From the NCBI RefSeq assembly GCF_001586275.1, contig NZ_CP014545.1:2320501-2384500 (forward strand): DNA of 64,000 nt. The letters are read 5' to 3'. Source of the stretch: Sphingorhabdus sp. M41 (GTDB taxonomy: Bacteria; Pseudomonadota; Alphaproteobacteria; Sphingomonadales; Sphingomonadaceae). The translations under genes were made by a program, and so were the position numbers. This document shows, in pieces, positions 51,666-60,282 of this stretch; the first letter of the stretch is position 1, and each line of letters starts with the position of its first letter. Below the pieces are notes generated by a model. The model ran no database searches, had not been told where the DNA came from, and saw only the letters and a list, made by a program, of their open reading frames with translations.

Positions 51666-52976
51666 TTAGCCTTTGGCAAATTCCGGATAGGCTTCGACAC
51701 CCACTTCGGCGATATCCATTCCGAGCATTTCCTGCTCTTCAGTCGGACGAACACCGATGGTATATTTAAGCGCAAACCAGACGATTGAGCTCGTGACCAT
51801 CACGAACACGCCAGTAGCAACAACACCGGTAAGCTGTGCAACAAAAGGCACTTCGGTGTTGGAGAAAGGAACGATCAGCGTACCCCAGATACCGGCCATG
51901 AGGTGGACCGGGATAGCGCCGACGACGTCGTCGATCTTCAGCTTGTCGAGCAGAGGAACAGCGAAGACGACAATTGCGCCACCGATACCACCGATCAGAA
52001 GGGCCTGCGGTACCGAAGGAGCCAGAGGCTCAGCCGTTATCGAGACCAGACCAGCCAGTGCGCCGTTCAGGGCCATCGTGACGTCGATCTTCTTGTACAT
52101 GATCTGGGTCAGGATGATCGCGACAACAACACCTGCTGCGGCAGCCATATTGGTGTTGACGAAGATCTTGGAGACATCGCTGACATCGCTGATCGTGCCC
52201 ATGGCAAGCTGCGATGCACCGTTGAAACCGAACCAGCCGAGCCACAGGATGAACGTACCCAGAGTTGCCAGAGGAATGCTAGAACCTGGCATGACTGTGA
52301 CCTTGCCATTGATATAGCGTCCGAGACGGGGACCGACGATCAAGGCACCAGCCAAAGCTGCCCAGCCACCAGTCGAGTGGACCAGGGTAGATCCGGCGAA
52401 ATCACTGAAGCCCATTGCATCGAGCCAGCCTGCGCCCCATTCCCAGCTGACAATCACGGGATAGATGAACCCGGTCAGCACGAACACGAAAATGAAGAAT
52501 GGAATGACCTTGACGCGTTCTGCAACGGTGCCTGATACAATCGACGCCGTCGTTGCACAGAAGACCATCTGGAAGAACCAGTCGGAGGCTACGGAATAGC
52601 CGGTGTCGACATCGGCTTCACCGACGCCCTGCATGGCATATGGGAAGTCGGCAATACCAAAATAGCCGCCTTCAAAGCCCGGATAGGCAATCGAGTAGCC
52701 GATGACCCAGAACATGATGCCGGCGATCGAATAGAGCCCGATATTCTTCAGGCATTGCATCGACACATTTTTCGACCGGACAAGTCCGGCTTCCAGCATG
52801 GCAAAACCGGCTGCCATCCACATGACCAGAAAGCCACCGATCAGGAAAAGCAGCGTGTTGAGGATATAAGCAGTATTGGCACTGGGGTCGGCTGCTTCAA
52901 CCGCCTCCTGCGCGAGCGCAGGAGCAGCGGCACCTATGACCGCCAATCCCGCAGAAATCGTCAAAAATTTTCTCAT
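51666..52976 (-). CDS. amtB: Ammonium transporter
   Basis: 436-residue ammonium channel. A cleaved signal peptide (LTISAGLAVIGAAAPALAQ) is followed by eleven membrane segments. The twin pore histidines are seen in GSTLVHSTGGWAALAG and IPVHLMAGIWGT; FAMLEAGLVRSKN and the gate region FWVIGY are typical. The cytoplasmic tail (VRPTEEQEMLGMDIAEVG) is the usual P-II-contact segment. It lies 15 nt after glnK, in the same operon, under the sigma-54-type promoter at 53365-53379. Confidence 0.96.
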   Translation of the reverse strand: MRKFLTISAGLAVIGAAAPALAQEAVEAADPSANTAYILNTLLFLIGGFLVMWMAAGFAMLEAGLVRSKNVSMQCLKNIGLYSIAGIMFWVIGYSIAYPGFEGGYFGIADFPYAMQGVGEADVDTGYSVASDWFFQMVFCATTASIVSGTVAERVKVIPFFIFVFVLTGFIYPVIVSWEWGAGWLDAMGFSDFAGSTLVHSTGGWAALAGALIVGPRLGRYINGKVTVMPGSSIPLATLGTFILWLGWFGFNGASQLAMGTISDVSDVSKIFVNTNMAAAAGVVVAIILTQIMYKKIDVTMALNGALAGLVSITAEPLAPSVPQALLIGGIGGAIVVFAVPLLDKLKIDDVVGAIPVHLMAGIWGTLIVPFSNTEVPFVAQLTGVVATGVFVMVTSSIVWFALKYTIGVRPTEEQEMLGMDIAEVGVEAYPEFAKG

Positions 52977-52991
52977 TATCTGTTTCCCCGA

Positions 52992-53330
52992 TTATATTGC
53001 TGTGTCGCCGGTTTCGCCGGTGCGGATGCGGACGGCGTCTTCGAGACCGAGCGTGAAGATCTTGCCATCACCGATCGATTCCGTACCCGCGGCCGTCTGA
53101 ATCGCTTCGACCGCCTGAGCCGCGACAGCGCTGCTGCAGGCAACCTCGATTTTCAGCTTCGGAACCATGTTGGTGGTATATTCCGCGCCACGATAGACTT
53201 CCGTCTGGCCCTTTTGCCGGCCAAAGCCTTTGACTTCGGTTACGGTCATGCCGGTCACGCCGACGCCGGTCAGCGCTTCACGAACATCGTCAAGCTTGAA
53301 CGGTTTGATTATGGCTATGATAAATTTCAT
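52992..53330 (-). CDS. glnK: P-II nitrogen regulatory protein
   Basis: 112-residue P-II signal protein. MKFIIAIIKPFKLDDVREAL opens it; the T-loop GQTEVYRGAEY carries Tyr51, the uridylylation site, and the nucleotide-binding IGDGKIFTL and end TGETGDTAI are standard. It senses 2-oxoglutarate and ATP/ADP and blocks AmtB when nitrogen is plentiful. ATG 53330 follows GGGGGCGTA; an upstream extension of 24 codons reads promoter DNA. Pairing with amtB supports calling it glnK rather than glnB. Confidence 0.96.
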   Translation of the reverse strand: MKFIIAIIKPFKLDDVREALTGVGVTGMTVTEVKGFGRQKGQTEVYRGAEYTTNMVPKLKIEVACSSAVAAQAVEAIQTAAGTESIGDGKIFTLGLEDAVRIRTGETGDTAI

Positions 53331-53364
53331 TACGCCCCCTATTGTTGTTACCGGGGAGCACCTC

Positions 53365-53379
53365 GCAAAGCTCGTGCCA
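53365..53379 (-). promoter_or_regulatory. Sigma-54 promoter of glnK-amtB
   Basis: On the minus strand TGGCACGAGCTTTGC: GG and GC are exactly ten bases apart and both halves match consensus. The predicted start is near 53353, giving a 5' leader of about 22 nt before the glnK ATG. Nitrogen control by RpoN is expected for this gene pair. Confidence 0.85.
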
Positions 53380-53444
53380 GAATCGGAAGGCCTTGGATTC
53401 AAGGGAATTTTAGGAAATTGCGGCTCTTAAGAAAGAGTAAATTT

Positions 53445-53470
53445 TGTGCATTGCAGCACAGATGCACAAT
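53445..53470. promoter_or_regulatory. NtrC-like activator palindrome
   Basis: TTGTGCAT (53445-53452), 10 nt, ATGCACAA (53463-53470): a perfect 8+8 palindrome resembling the TGCAC/GTGCA half-sites of NtrC. Its centre is about 105 bp upstream of the predicted glnK start, a usual enhancer distance, and it ends 3 bp before the patatin stop codon. Confidence 0.65.
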
Positions 53471-53472
53471 AT

Positions 53473-54303
53473 TTAGGCAGAGCGCTCAGCAAGTTTCGCC
53501 AATATTTCCGGGATGACTTTTTCCGTCTCGCGGCGGCCAATGTCGATCAGTTCCTCGGCGCGCGTGAAGTTCTGGATGTCGATATGGCCGACCGGCGGTG
53601 ACATCGCGAAATCGGGTGGGTCGAGCGCCAGCGAATAGCGACCGAGATTGCGTAAAGACAAGCCGATCGACGCCTTGACGACCGCAAGACTATTGGGTTC
53701 CTTGCTGCAATTTTCCGTAATTCCGGCGGCTATCGTGCGGTTGAGATAATCGTCCTGCAGGTTGACCGAGAGACACAAGGCCTCCGGAGCCAATGCGCGT
53801 ACCGGCGACACCGGAACCGGCAGCGCCGCACCACCGTCGACCAGCAGCCGCCCTTCATGCTGCACAGGCTTGAAGATACCGGGCAAGGACATGGATGCCC
53901 GGATCGCCGGCACCAGCTTGCCCGACTTCATCACGATCGTATCGCCGGTCCGCAGGTCGGCGGCAACCGCAGCGATCGGGAAAGCCAGATCCTCGAACGT
54001 AAGCTGTCCGAATTCGGTCTCCAGTTCTTTCTCGATATTGCGTGCGCCCATGACCGCACCGCGTTTGAAATGCGGGTCCATGAAGCGAAGCATGTTCCGG
54101 AAATTGACATTGCGAGCCATGTCCTCGAGATAATCGAGCTTGCCGACGGCATAGCTGGCCCCGGTAATTGCACCGATTGATGTGCCCGCGATCGCGGCGA
54201 TTTCCAGCGGTGAATCATCGATGGCCCGCAGCACGCCGATATGGGTCCAGCCGAGACCGGCTCCACCACCCAGCGCGAGAGAAATTTTTCCGGCACCGGT
54301 CAT
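53473..54303 (-). CDS. Patatin-like phospholipase (RssA-type)
   Basis: 276-residue acyl hydrolase. Oxyanion loop ALGGGAGLGWTHIGVL at the N-terminus, nucleophile Ser in AGTSIGAITGA (about residue 42), catalytic Asp in LLVDGGAALPVPV (about 160). No signal peptide, so cytoplasmic or peripheral. Ser-Asp dyad lipases of this group cleave phospholipids or acyl esters. Its start overlaps the DUF2007 stop by 4 nt, and it is last in a five-gene minus-strand run. Confidence 0.92.
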   Translation of the reverse strand: MTGAGKISLALGGGAGLGWTHIGVLRAIDDSPLEIAAIAGTSIGAITGASYAVGKLDYLEDMARNVNFRNMLRFMDPHFKRGAVMGARNIEKELETEFGQLTFEDLAFPIAAVAADLRTGDTIVMKSGKLVPAIRASMSLPGIFKPVQHEGRLLVDGGAALPVPVSPVRALAPEALCLSVNLQDDYLNRTIAAGITENCSKEPNSLAVVKASIGLSLRNLGRYSLALDPPDFAMSPPVGHIDIQNFTRAEELIDIGRRETEKVIPEILAKLAERSA

Positions 54304-54512
54304 AAAGATACGTCCTCTGCCAATATAGCCTGTGCTTCGGCCAAATCCTCCGCCAGCACCATCACTCGGGCGGGCAGCGCAATACCGGCGCCTTCGACGA
54401 TATTGACATTGCTGTCGAAACAGACCGCGCCGATGCCGGCGGATTCCAGGCGGCCACGGATGATCTCGGCTTCGACGCCGTGCATGTGCCGGGACAATTC
54501 GACCAGACTCAT
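54300..54512 (-). CDS. DUF2007 domain protein
   Basis: 70-residue protein matching the DUF2007 (putative signal-transducing) pattern: HGVEAEIIRGRLESAGIGAV, then VNIVEGAGIALPARVMVLAE and EAQAILAED. The alpha-beta fold resembles P-II-type or ACT-like small sensors; function unproven. It is translationally coupled to the patatin gene (ATGA overlap) and lies 3 nt after the flavin-oxidase-like gene. Confidence 0.85.
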   Translation of the reverse strand: MSLVELSRHMHGVEAEIIRGRLESAGIGAVCFDSNVNIVEGAGIALPARVMVLAEDLAEAQAILAEDVSL

Positions 54513-54515
54513 TGC

Positions 54516-55073
54516 CTATTGCTCGCCAAAATAGCGGTCCGACGGACGCGTCGGCAGATCGTCGATACTTTTGACCCGGCTGGCGGACTTGGCGACCCAG
54601 GCTTCCGGATCGGCCTGCCGGTGATATTTGACCAGAGTCTCGCGCTCGGTCTTCATTTCCATGCGCGGCACGCCCCAGCCGCAGCTGGTCTGGATATTGT
54701 CGAGCCTGATGTCAAAAATCTGGCGGGTGCCGGGCAGGATTTCGAAATGCGCCGCCAGTTCGTCCCACGCGGCATCCTGCGGCAGCACTGGCTTTCCAGT
54801 GCCATAGAGCCGCATGATCAGCGCCGGGTTGGCAAAATTGTTGAACATGATGGTGATCCGGCCATCAGCGACCAGATGGGCATGGGTTTCATTGCCCGAA
54901 CCGCCGAGATCCAGATAGGCGACGCGGTCAGGGCCGAGCACCCGGAATGCATCATAGCCCTTGGGCGAGAGATTGATCCGGCCGTCCGCCGCAGCGGTCG
55001 CGACAAAAAACATCGGCTGCTTTGCGATGAAAGCGACATGGTCATCATTCAGTGCATCAAAAAATTCTGCCAT
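54516..55073 (-). CDS. Pyridoxamine 5'-phosphate oxidase-like flavoprotein
   Basis: 185 residues with the split-barrel FMN-binding fold: FFVATAAADGRINLSPKGYD near the N-terminus, VAYLDLGGSGNETHAHL, ITIMFNNFANPALIMRLYG, and a conserved C-terminal stretch TSCGWGVPRMEMKTERETL. The family includes PNPOx-like enzymes and general FMN reductases; the C-terminal GWGVP form is typical of the DUF1697/PPOX-like group of unknown substrate. Part of the patatin run. Confidence 0.87.
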   Translation of the reverse strand: MAEFFDALNDDHVAFIAKQPMFFVATAAADGRINLSPKGYDAFRVLGPDRVAYLDLGGSGNETHAHLVADGRITIMFNNFANPALIMRLYGTGKPVLPQDAAWDELAAHFEILPGTRQIFDIRLDNIQTSCGWGVPRMEMKTERETLVKYHRQADPEAWVAKSASRVKSIDDLPTRPSDRYFGEQ

Positions 55074-55085
55074 ATTTCACCCTTC

Positions 55086-55604
55086 TCAGTAAAATGGCCC
55101 GCCAAATAACAGTTTCCAGCTCAGAACCAGCGACCAGTGAATCATTATCACAGGCCAAAGGGACTGCGAAACAATCCGGATATGGGTCAATACTATGCCC
55201 AGGATGAACGTAGCAAATAGAAACGAAGGCTGCAGGAAGATTGCTGACCATGATGGTTCGAAAATCAGCGCCTGCAACGGATGCCAGAGCACGAACAGTC
55301 CGATCGACAGCCAGTTGCCCCAGCGCTGCGAGAATGTTGCGAACCAGGACAACAGCAGGCCGCGAAAGACCAGCTCTTCGGCCAGCACCGGAATGAAGAA
55401 CAGGATGACGGCGGCGATCAGGCCAGACGGCAGATCGGTCAGCGGGTCAAAGCGGAGCCAGCCGCCCAGATATCCCGATAATGCGATAATCACAGCAGCC
55501 GGAAGCGCGATGGCCAAGTCTGCTTTCCAGCGACCGGCAGCGGGCCAGACTTTGAGCGCTCGCCAGGTCTGCTTTGCCGCACCGCCCGGCACCGCGACTA
55601 CCAA
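55086..55604 (-). CDS. CPBP family intramembrane metalloprotease
   Basis: 172-residue membrane protein of the Abi/CPBP (Rce1-like) family. Motif 1 is EELVFRGLLLSWF (EExxxR), motif 2 the WHP in FVLWHPLQALIF, and a third His lies in MIHWSLVLSWK; these are the metal and catalytic residues. Four or more spans are predicted. The family cleaves membrane-embedded peptides or prenyl-proteins, or acts in bacteriocin self-immunity. Its start overlaps the DUF924 gene by 7 nt. Confidence 0.87.
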   Translation of the reverse strand: MVVAVPGGAAKQTWRALKVWPAAGRWKADLAIALPAAVIIALSGYLGGWLRFDPLTDLPSGLIAAVILFFIPVLAEELVFRGLLLSWFATFSQRWGNWLSIGLFVLWHPLQALIFEPSWSAIFLQPSFLFATFILGIVLTHIRIVSQSLWPVIMIHWSLVLSWKLLFGGPFY

Positions 55605-56131
55605 CTCGCTCCTGCATCAATTGCAGCCTGTTCCTCGGCTCTGGTTTCCCGCCCAAGCACCTCGTTGCGATGAGGGAAACGGCCAAATTTCGCGATCACG
55701 TCGTGATGATCATTGGCAAATTTCTCGTTACTGCCAAGCTTGGTGAACAGGGTCACGGACCGATTTTGCAGCTGGATATCCTCCGCATGCATGAACGGCA
55801 TATAGAGGAAGGCGCGCCGATCCTCGGGCAATTGCGCGTCGAGTTCCAGATCAACCGCCTTTTCGGCAATCTGTTGCGCCAGATGATCGGTGGAATAGGC
55901 ATCGGCCCTGCCGCGGAACATATTGCGCGGAAACTGGTCAAAGAGGATCACGGCAGCCAGAGCAGTTTCCGGCGAATTCAGGAAATCCGGTGCAGTTTTC
56001 GATTTCTGCTCTTCCCATAGCTCCAGGAAACGCTTCTCGATCTCCTCATCGGTGGCATCATTCTTGGCCCACCAGTCCCTGGGGTCGAGTTCATCAAACC
56101 AGAAGGACAATATTTCAGCAGGCCAGTTCAT
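55598..56131 (-). CDS. DUF924 family protein
   Basis: 177 residues with clear DUF924 features: ILSFWFDELDPRDWWAKND at the N-terminus, ALAAVILFDQFPRNMFRG, and FLYMPFMHAEDIQLQNRSV, then FGRFPHRNEVLGRETRAEE. The fold is all-helical, TPR-like. Function unknown, although its wide conservation in proteobacteria is notable. It begins the minus-strand run that ends with the patatin gene. Confidence 0.93.
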   Translation of the reverse strand: MNWPAEILSFWFDELDPRDWWAKNDATDEEIEKRFLELWEEQKSKTAPDFLNSPETALAAVILFDQFPRNMFRGRADAYSTDHLAQQIAEKAVDLELDAQLPEDRRAFLYMPFMHAEDIQLQNRSVTLFTKLGSNEKFANDHHDVIAKFGRFPHRNEVLGRETRAEEQAAIDAGASW

Positions 56132-56167
56132 CGTGATAAGCTCGATTTTGTCATGCCAAATTCAGGC

Positions 56168-57604
56168 TTACGCCGTCCCTCCGACCGTCAGCGAATCCAC
56201 CAGCAAGGTCGGCTGGCCGACACCAGCCGGCACAGACTGGCCACCCTTGCCGCACATGCCGATGCCCTCATCGAGCGCCATGTCGTTGCCGATACCGGAG
56301 ACTTTGGTCAGCACGGTCGGACCGTCGCCAATGAGGGTCGCACCCTTGATCGGCGCACCGAGTTTGCCGTTTTCGATCTTGTAGGCCTCGGTGCAGGAGA
56401 AGACGAATTTGCCCGAGACAATATCAACCTGCCCGCCGCCAAAGCTTTTGGCGTAAATTCCGTTTTTGACCCGGCTCATCAGTTCGTCTGGATCATCCTT
56501 GCCGCCACGCATGAACGTATTAGTCATCCGCGGCATCGGCGCGTGAGCATAGCTTTCACGGCGCCCGTTACCGGTGGCGGGGACGCCCATCAGGCGGGCA
56601 TTGAGCCGGTCCTGCATATAGCATTTCAATATGCCGTCCTCGATCAGGACATTTTCCTGCGTCGGCGTGCCTTCGTCATCGATGCTGAGCGATCCGCGTC
56701 GTTCCTTGATCGAACCATCGTCGACCACGGTAACGCCGGGCGCAGCGACGCGCTGGCCGATTTTGCCGGAGAAGGCGCTGGTGCCCTTGCGGTTGAAATC
56801 GCCTTCGAGGCCATGTCCGATGGCTTCGTGAAGAATGATACCGGGCCAGCCGGGGCCGAGCAACACGGTCTGTTCACCCGCTGGCGCATCCACGCTTTCG
56901 AGATTGACCAGCGCTTGCGCCAGGGCTTCGTCGACGGCGCGGTTCCAGCGCGCTTCCTCGAACAGGTCGTCATAGAGATAACGCCCGCCCATGCCGAAGC
57001 TGCCGCTTTCCCGGCGGCCATTTTGTTCGGCGACGATCGATACGTTGAGCCGCACCAGCGGTCGGACATCGGTGGCGACAAAGCCGTCGGGCCGGACGAT
57101 TTCGACAACGCTCCAGCTGCCCGAAAGACCAACGGAAACTTGGGAAACGCGAGGATCGCGCGCGCGGGCGGCGGCGTCAATCTGCTGGCAGAGGGCTACT
57201 TTTTTCGCGAAGGGTATCGCCTCCAGCGGATTGGCTTCGCCATATAGATGACGGTTGTTGCCGCGGGGCGGCGGGGCTTTCTCCCCCTTGGCCGGGTCGA
57301 GCAGTTGCAGAGTCTGGGCAGCGCGTTTGATCGCCGCCTCGCTGATTTCATTGCTGTGCGAAAAACCGGTCATCTCGCCCGAGACGCCGCGCAGGCCAAA
57401 GCCGCTGTCGGTGCTGTAATCTGCGGTCTTCAGACGGCCATCGTCAAATCCGAAACTCTCGACCGCGCTATATTGCAGATAGAGTTCGCCATCGTCACAA
57501 GCGGACAGGCTGTTGGAAACAAGCGCTTTGGCGCGCTCCGGGTCCAGGCCATCGGGACGGTAGAGAAAGGAGCGGGGATCAAGATTTTCTATCATCCCAC
57601 CCAT
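56168..57604 (-). CDS. tldD: Metalloprotease TldD
   Basis: 478-residue subunit of the TldD/TldE (PmbA) heterodimeric protease. The zinc motif is LHEAIGHGLEGDF (HExxxH, about residue 256), followed by KGTSAFSGKIGQRVAAPGVT, the substrate-cleft region DDEGTPTQ, and the C-terminal Cys-containing KFVFSCTEAYKIENGK. TldD/E degrade unfolded peptides and help in modified-peptide maturation. TldE/PmbA is not in the window. The start could be the Met three codons later (57595). Confidence 0.95.
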   Translation of the reverse strand: MGGMIENLDPRSFLYRPDGLDPERAKALVSNSLSACDDGELYLQYSAVESFGFDDGRLKTADYSTDSGFGLRGVSGEMTGFSHSNEISEAAIKRAAQTLQLLDPAKGEKAPPPRGNNRHLYGEANPLEAIPFAKKVALCQQIDAAARARDPRVSQVSVGLSGSWSVVEIVRPDGFVATDVRPLVRLNVSIVAEQNGRRESGSFGMGGRYLYDDLFEEARWNRAVDEALAQALVNLESVDAPAGEQTVLLGPGWPGIILHEAIGHGLEGDFNRKGTSAFSGKIGQRVAAPGVTVVDDGSIKERRGSLSIDDEGTPTQENVLIEDGILKCYMQDRLNARLMGVPATGNGRRESYAHAPMPRMTNTFMRGGKDDPDELMSRVKNGIYAKSFGGGQVDIVSGKFVFSCTEAYKIENGKLGAPIKGATLIGDGPTVLTKVSGIGNDMALDEGIGMCGKGGQSVPAGVGQPTLLVDSLTVGGTA

Positions 57605-57643
57605 ATAGAAATGAATCGGAGGCCTTGCACCCCCTATGTCGGA

Positions 57644-57853
57644 TTATTCTTCGGGCTGCGCCGAACTGATGTCTGCGGGACCACCGACCAGAACGAATCG
57701 CCGGTCACAATAGCCGCAATCTACATAGCCTTTTTCGTCGATCTCGAGCCAAACACGCGGATGGCCAAGCGCTGCGCCGCCCGGAATACCGGTTGCGCCA
57801 TCGCAAGCATTGCGTTTCTTGGCTGTTCTGACAATTTCCGGAGCGTCAATCAT
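57644..57853 (-). CDS. Zinc-finger domain protein (NDUFS6-like)
   Basis: 69-residue protein with a Cys-His-Cys-Cys zinc site: NACDG, GHPRVWLEI and YCDRRF with CGYC. This is the small zinc-finger family related to mitochondrial complex I subunit NDUFS6, conserved in alphaproteobacteria, where it may assist or belong to NADH dehydrogenase. It stands alone 40 nt ahead of tldD on the same strand. Confidence 0.85.
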   Translation of the reverse strand: MIDAPEIVRTAKKRNACDGATGIPGGAALGHPRVWLEIDEKGYVDCGYCDRRFVLVGGPADISSAQPEE

Positions 57854-57899
57854 GCTAGGCGATTAGCAACGGATCGGACGCTGCGCAATCCCGCAAATA

Positions 57900-58448
57900 T
57901 CAGTAATAGTTCATCGTGATCGGGAAAGTGCCCTGATAGACGCCAGCTCGTTGATTGGCCCGCACGTCCAGAGTGCCGCCGATCCGCAGCGTGATCACAT
58001 TGGTCGACGCGATGCGGAACAGGCCGGGGAAATTGACCGGGGTCAGATTGTCCGCTTGCAGGGTCAGAGACCGCAACCGCATATTCCCGCCGCCACCGAC
58101 GCGGGAGAGCCGATAGCTCGACGAGGCCGTGCTAATAAAGACATATCGGTTTCGTGTGCCATATCCCTGAAACTCGGCGTTGCTGACCGTTCCACCGGCA
58201 GCTACGACCGATCCGGACACGGTTCGGCCACCGGCCGGACTGATCACTGCGGTTCCACCTGTATCGCCCGGAATCAGATTGCCGAAATTGAGATCCTCAA
58301 CCGGGACAAGCGAAAGCGGACTCACCACCACGGCATCCGTATCGCTATTATCAGCTTGCGCAAAGGCAGCGGGAGCGCTCGTCAGTAGGACAAGGGCAAA
58401 GAGGAGAGCGCCGATCAGGCGCGGGAGAATTTGGTGTCTGGTCATCAC
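57900..58448 (-). CDS. DUF4402 surface protein 1
   Basis: 182 residues. Signal peptide (LIGALLFALVLLTSAPAAFAQA) followed by a DUF4402 beta-sandwich: PLSLVPVEDLNFGNLIPGDT, AVISPAGGRTVSG, and the C-terminal GVYQGTFPITMNYY. DUF4402 proteins are exported beta-rich proteins, probably pilin- or surface-layer-like. ATG 58448 with AGGACA upstream is preferred over a start 12 codons earlier. Followed in the same orientation by a related gene. Confidence 0.87.
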   Translation of the reverse strand: MMTRHQILPRLIGALLFALVLLTSAPAAFAQADNSDTDAVVVSPLSLVPVEDLNFGNLIPGDTGGTAVISPAGGRTVSGSVVAAGGTVSNAEFQGYGTRNRYVFISTASSSYRLSRVGGGGNMRLRSLTLQADNLTPVNFPGLFRIASTNVITLRIGGTLDVRANQRAGVYQGTFPITMNYY

Positions 58449-58613
58449 AAAAATTGTCCTAGTGCAAACGTTGTAATTAAGCATGTACCCGCATGGTTAA
58501 TTTCACGGTAATCTTATGAAGTTGGCAATGCGGTCTTGTTGCGAAGCGATGTAGCTGTAGAGATTTCTCATCTCGGGCCACCCATCGCTTCGGGATTGAT
58601 GGAAAGGTTCTGA

Positions 58614-59168
58614 TCACTGAAAATCGATGGTGACATCAAATTCACCGACATAATCACCCGGCGCCTGGTTCGGAGCCACGACAAGGTCGCCCGAGGCGCG
58701 CATTTTGCGACGCCCCTGGCTGCTAAGGCGCTGATAGCCATGGAAAGTGAAATGTTCGACGGTCATCGTGTCCCCCGAACCATTGGTGAGTTCAATCGTC
58801 GGTAAACCAAAGTTGCACGAGACCCAGCCGTTCGGTGGACCGGTAATTTCAAAAGCCGCCTGGGCAATGCTTCCACCCAGATGCGTTGCCGTGCCCAGAA
58901 CGTCGATCGAACCATTGTTGCTCATCAGCAGGCGGCTTTCTCCGCTGCCCGGCGCCACATCACCAAAGTTCATGTCGTTCAGCTTCCGGATCGTCAGCGG
59001 CACTTCAATCTCGGCCGAAACCTGGCTGCGCGCGCTTCGTGCGCTGGCGGGGGCAATGCCGATCATGAGCGAGCCGACGCCCAGGGCAAATATAGCTGCT
59101 GCGCCCGAGACATGCCCGCAATCGGCTGAACGTTGGTTGTTCCACATTTCAGGCGGTCTAGCCGGCAT
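58614..59168 (-). CDS. DUF4402 surface protein 2
   Basis: About 184 residues from ATG 59168, or 177 from ATG 59147; neither start has a good ribosome site. The signal peptide (IFALGVGSLMIGIAPASA) is followed by the same fold as its neighbour: VPLTIRKLNDMNFGDVAPGS, NNGSIDVLGTATHLGGSIAQ, and the C-terminal APGDYVGEFDVTIDFQ, which parallels GVYQGTFPITMNYY. The two are diverged paralogs 165 nt apart. A Cys-containing middle (GWVSCNFGLP) differs. Role unknown, probably fimbrial or surface. Confidence 0.83.
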   Translation of the reverse strand: MPARPPEMWNNQRSADCGHVSGAAAIFALGVGSLMIGIAPASARSARSQVSAEIEVPLTIRKLNDMNFGDVAPGSGESRLLMSNNGSIDVLGTATHLGGSIAQAAFEITGPPNGWVSCNFGLPTIELTNGSGDTMTVEHFTFHGYQRLSSQGRRKMRASGDLVVAPNQAPGDYVGEFDVTIDFQ

Positions 59169-59341
59169 GCGTGAAGCAAATGGGTCGGTAAGATGGTTAA
59201 TGTGCAAAACACTGCTCTGCACAATCGATATCGCGACGGGGCAACAGTAGATTGATGGCGGAAGCAAAAGTCTTTTGCCGCTGCCACGATGACCCTGCCA
59301 AAGCCTTTGATTATGAGTATTAATATGGGTATGCCGCCGCA

Positions 59342-60280
59342 ATGAGTGATGCAGCAATTTCGATAAACAACCTGTCCAAAACCTACGCCGGCGGCAAACA
59401 GGCTCTCGATGACGTGACATTTGACGTGCCGCGCGGGTCGATTTTTGGTCTGCTTGGCCCGAATGGTGCCGGCAAGTCGACGCTGATCAACATTCTTTCC
59501 GGAATGGTCCGCAAGACCGGTGGCAGCGCCAGTATCTGGGGCTTTGATATTGATGACAGCCCGCGCAACGCCAAGGCCTCGATCGGGATCGTGCCGCAGG
59601 AAATCATTTTCGACCCCTTTTTCACACCTTCCGAGGCACTGGAAGTGCAGGCCGGACTCTATGGCGTCGCGAAAGCAAAGCGGCGGACGATGGAATTGCT
59701 GCGCGCGGTGCATCTGGAAGACAAAGCTGATGCCTATGCCCGCACCTTGTCCGGCGGTATGAAGCGGCGGCTGCTGGTTGCCAAGGCGATGGTCCACTCG
59801 CCACCGATTTTGGTGCTTGACGAGCCGACAGCGGGGGTCGACATCGACCTGCGGCAGCAGCTGTGGGAATATGTCGTGGATCTCAACAAAGCCGGGGTAA
59901 CCATCGTGCTGACCACCCATTATCTCGAGGAAGCCGAAAATCTCTGCGATCGAATCGCGATTATCAACCATGGCAAGCTGATCGCCAACAAGCCGACCCC
60001 CGAGCTGGTCGACATGGCCCGCGAAAAGCTGGTCGAACTGACGCTGGACCGCGATATCAGCGAGGCACAGGATGCGGTCTCCTTTGCGAATGAACTGTTC
60101 GAAAAAGCCGAGATCATCGGCCCGCGCACGGTGGCGGTCACTTATAACAAGGACCGGACCAACGCCGGCGGGGTAATGGCGGCGATCCAGGAACGCGGCT
60201 TTGCGATTGTTGAGGTCACCACCAAAGAAGCGGATCTCGAGGATGTGTTTCTCAACCTGACCCGCGCCAAAGCTGCATGA
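59342..60280 (+). CDS. ABC transporter ATP-binding protein (orphan)
   Basis: 312-residue nucleotide-binding subunit of a multidrug/CcmA-type exporter: Walker A GLLGPNGAGKSTLINIL, signature TLSGGMKRRLLVAKAMV, Walker B PILVLDEPTAGVDIDLRQQL, H-loop TTHYLEEAENLCDRIAI. The C-terminal extension of about 90 residues is usual for ABC-2 exporters. The matching membrane permease is not adjacent; the next gene is nadB. Divergent from the DUF4402 genes. Substrate unknown. Confidence 0.92.
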   Translation: MSDAAISINNLSKTYAGGKQALDDVTFDVPRGSIFGLLGPNGAGKSTLINILSGMVRKTGGSASIWGFDIDDSPRNAKASIGIVPQEIIFDPFFTPSEALEVQAGLYGVAKAKRRTMELLRAVHLEDKADAYARTLSGGMKRRLLVAKAMVHSPPILVLDEPTAGVDIDLRQQLWEYVVDLNKAGVTIVLTTHYLEEAENLCDRIAIINHGKLIANKPTPELVDMAREKLVELTLDRDISEAQDAVSFANELFEKAEIIGPRTVAVTYNKDRTNAGGVMAAIQERGFAIVEVTTKEADLEDVFLNLTRAKAA

Positions 60281-60282
60281 GA

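Noticed and set aside
51494-51788. Short plus-strand frames over the amtB terminator
   Set aside because: They read through the hairpin and the amtB 3' end; no start signal.
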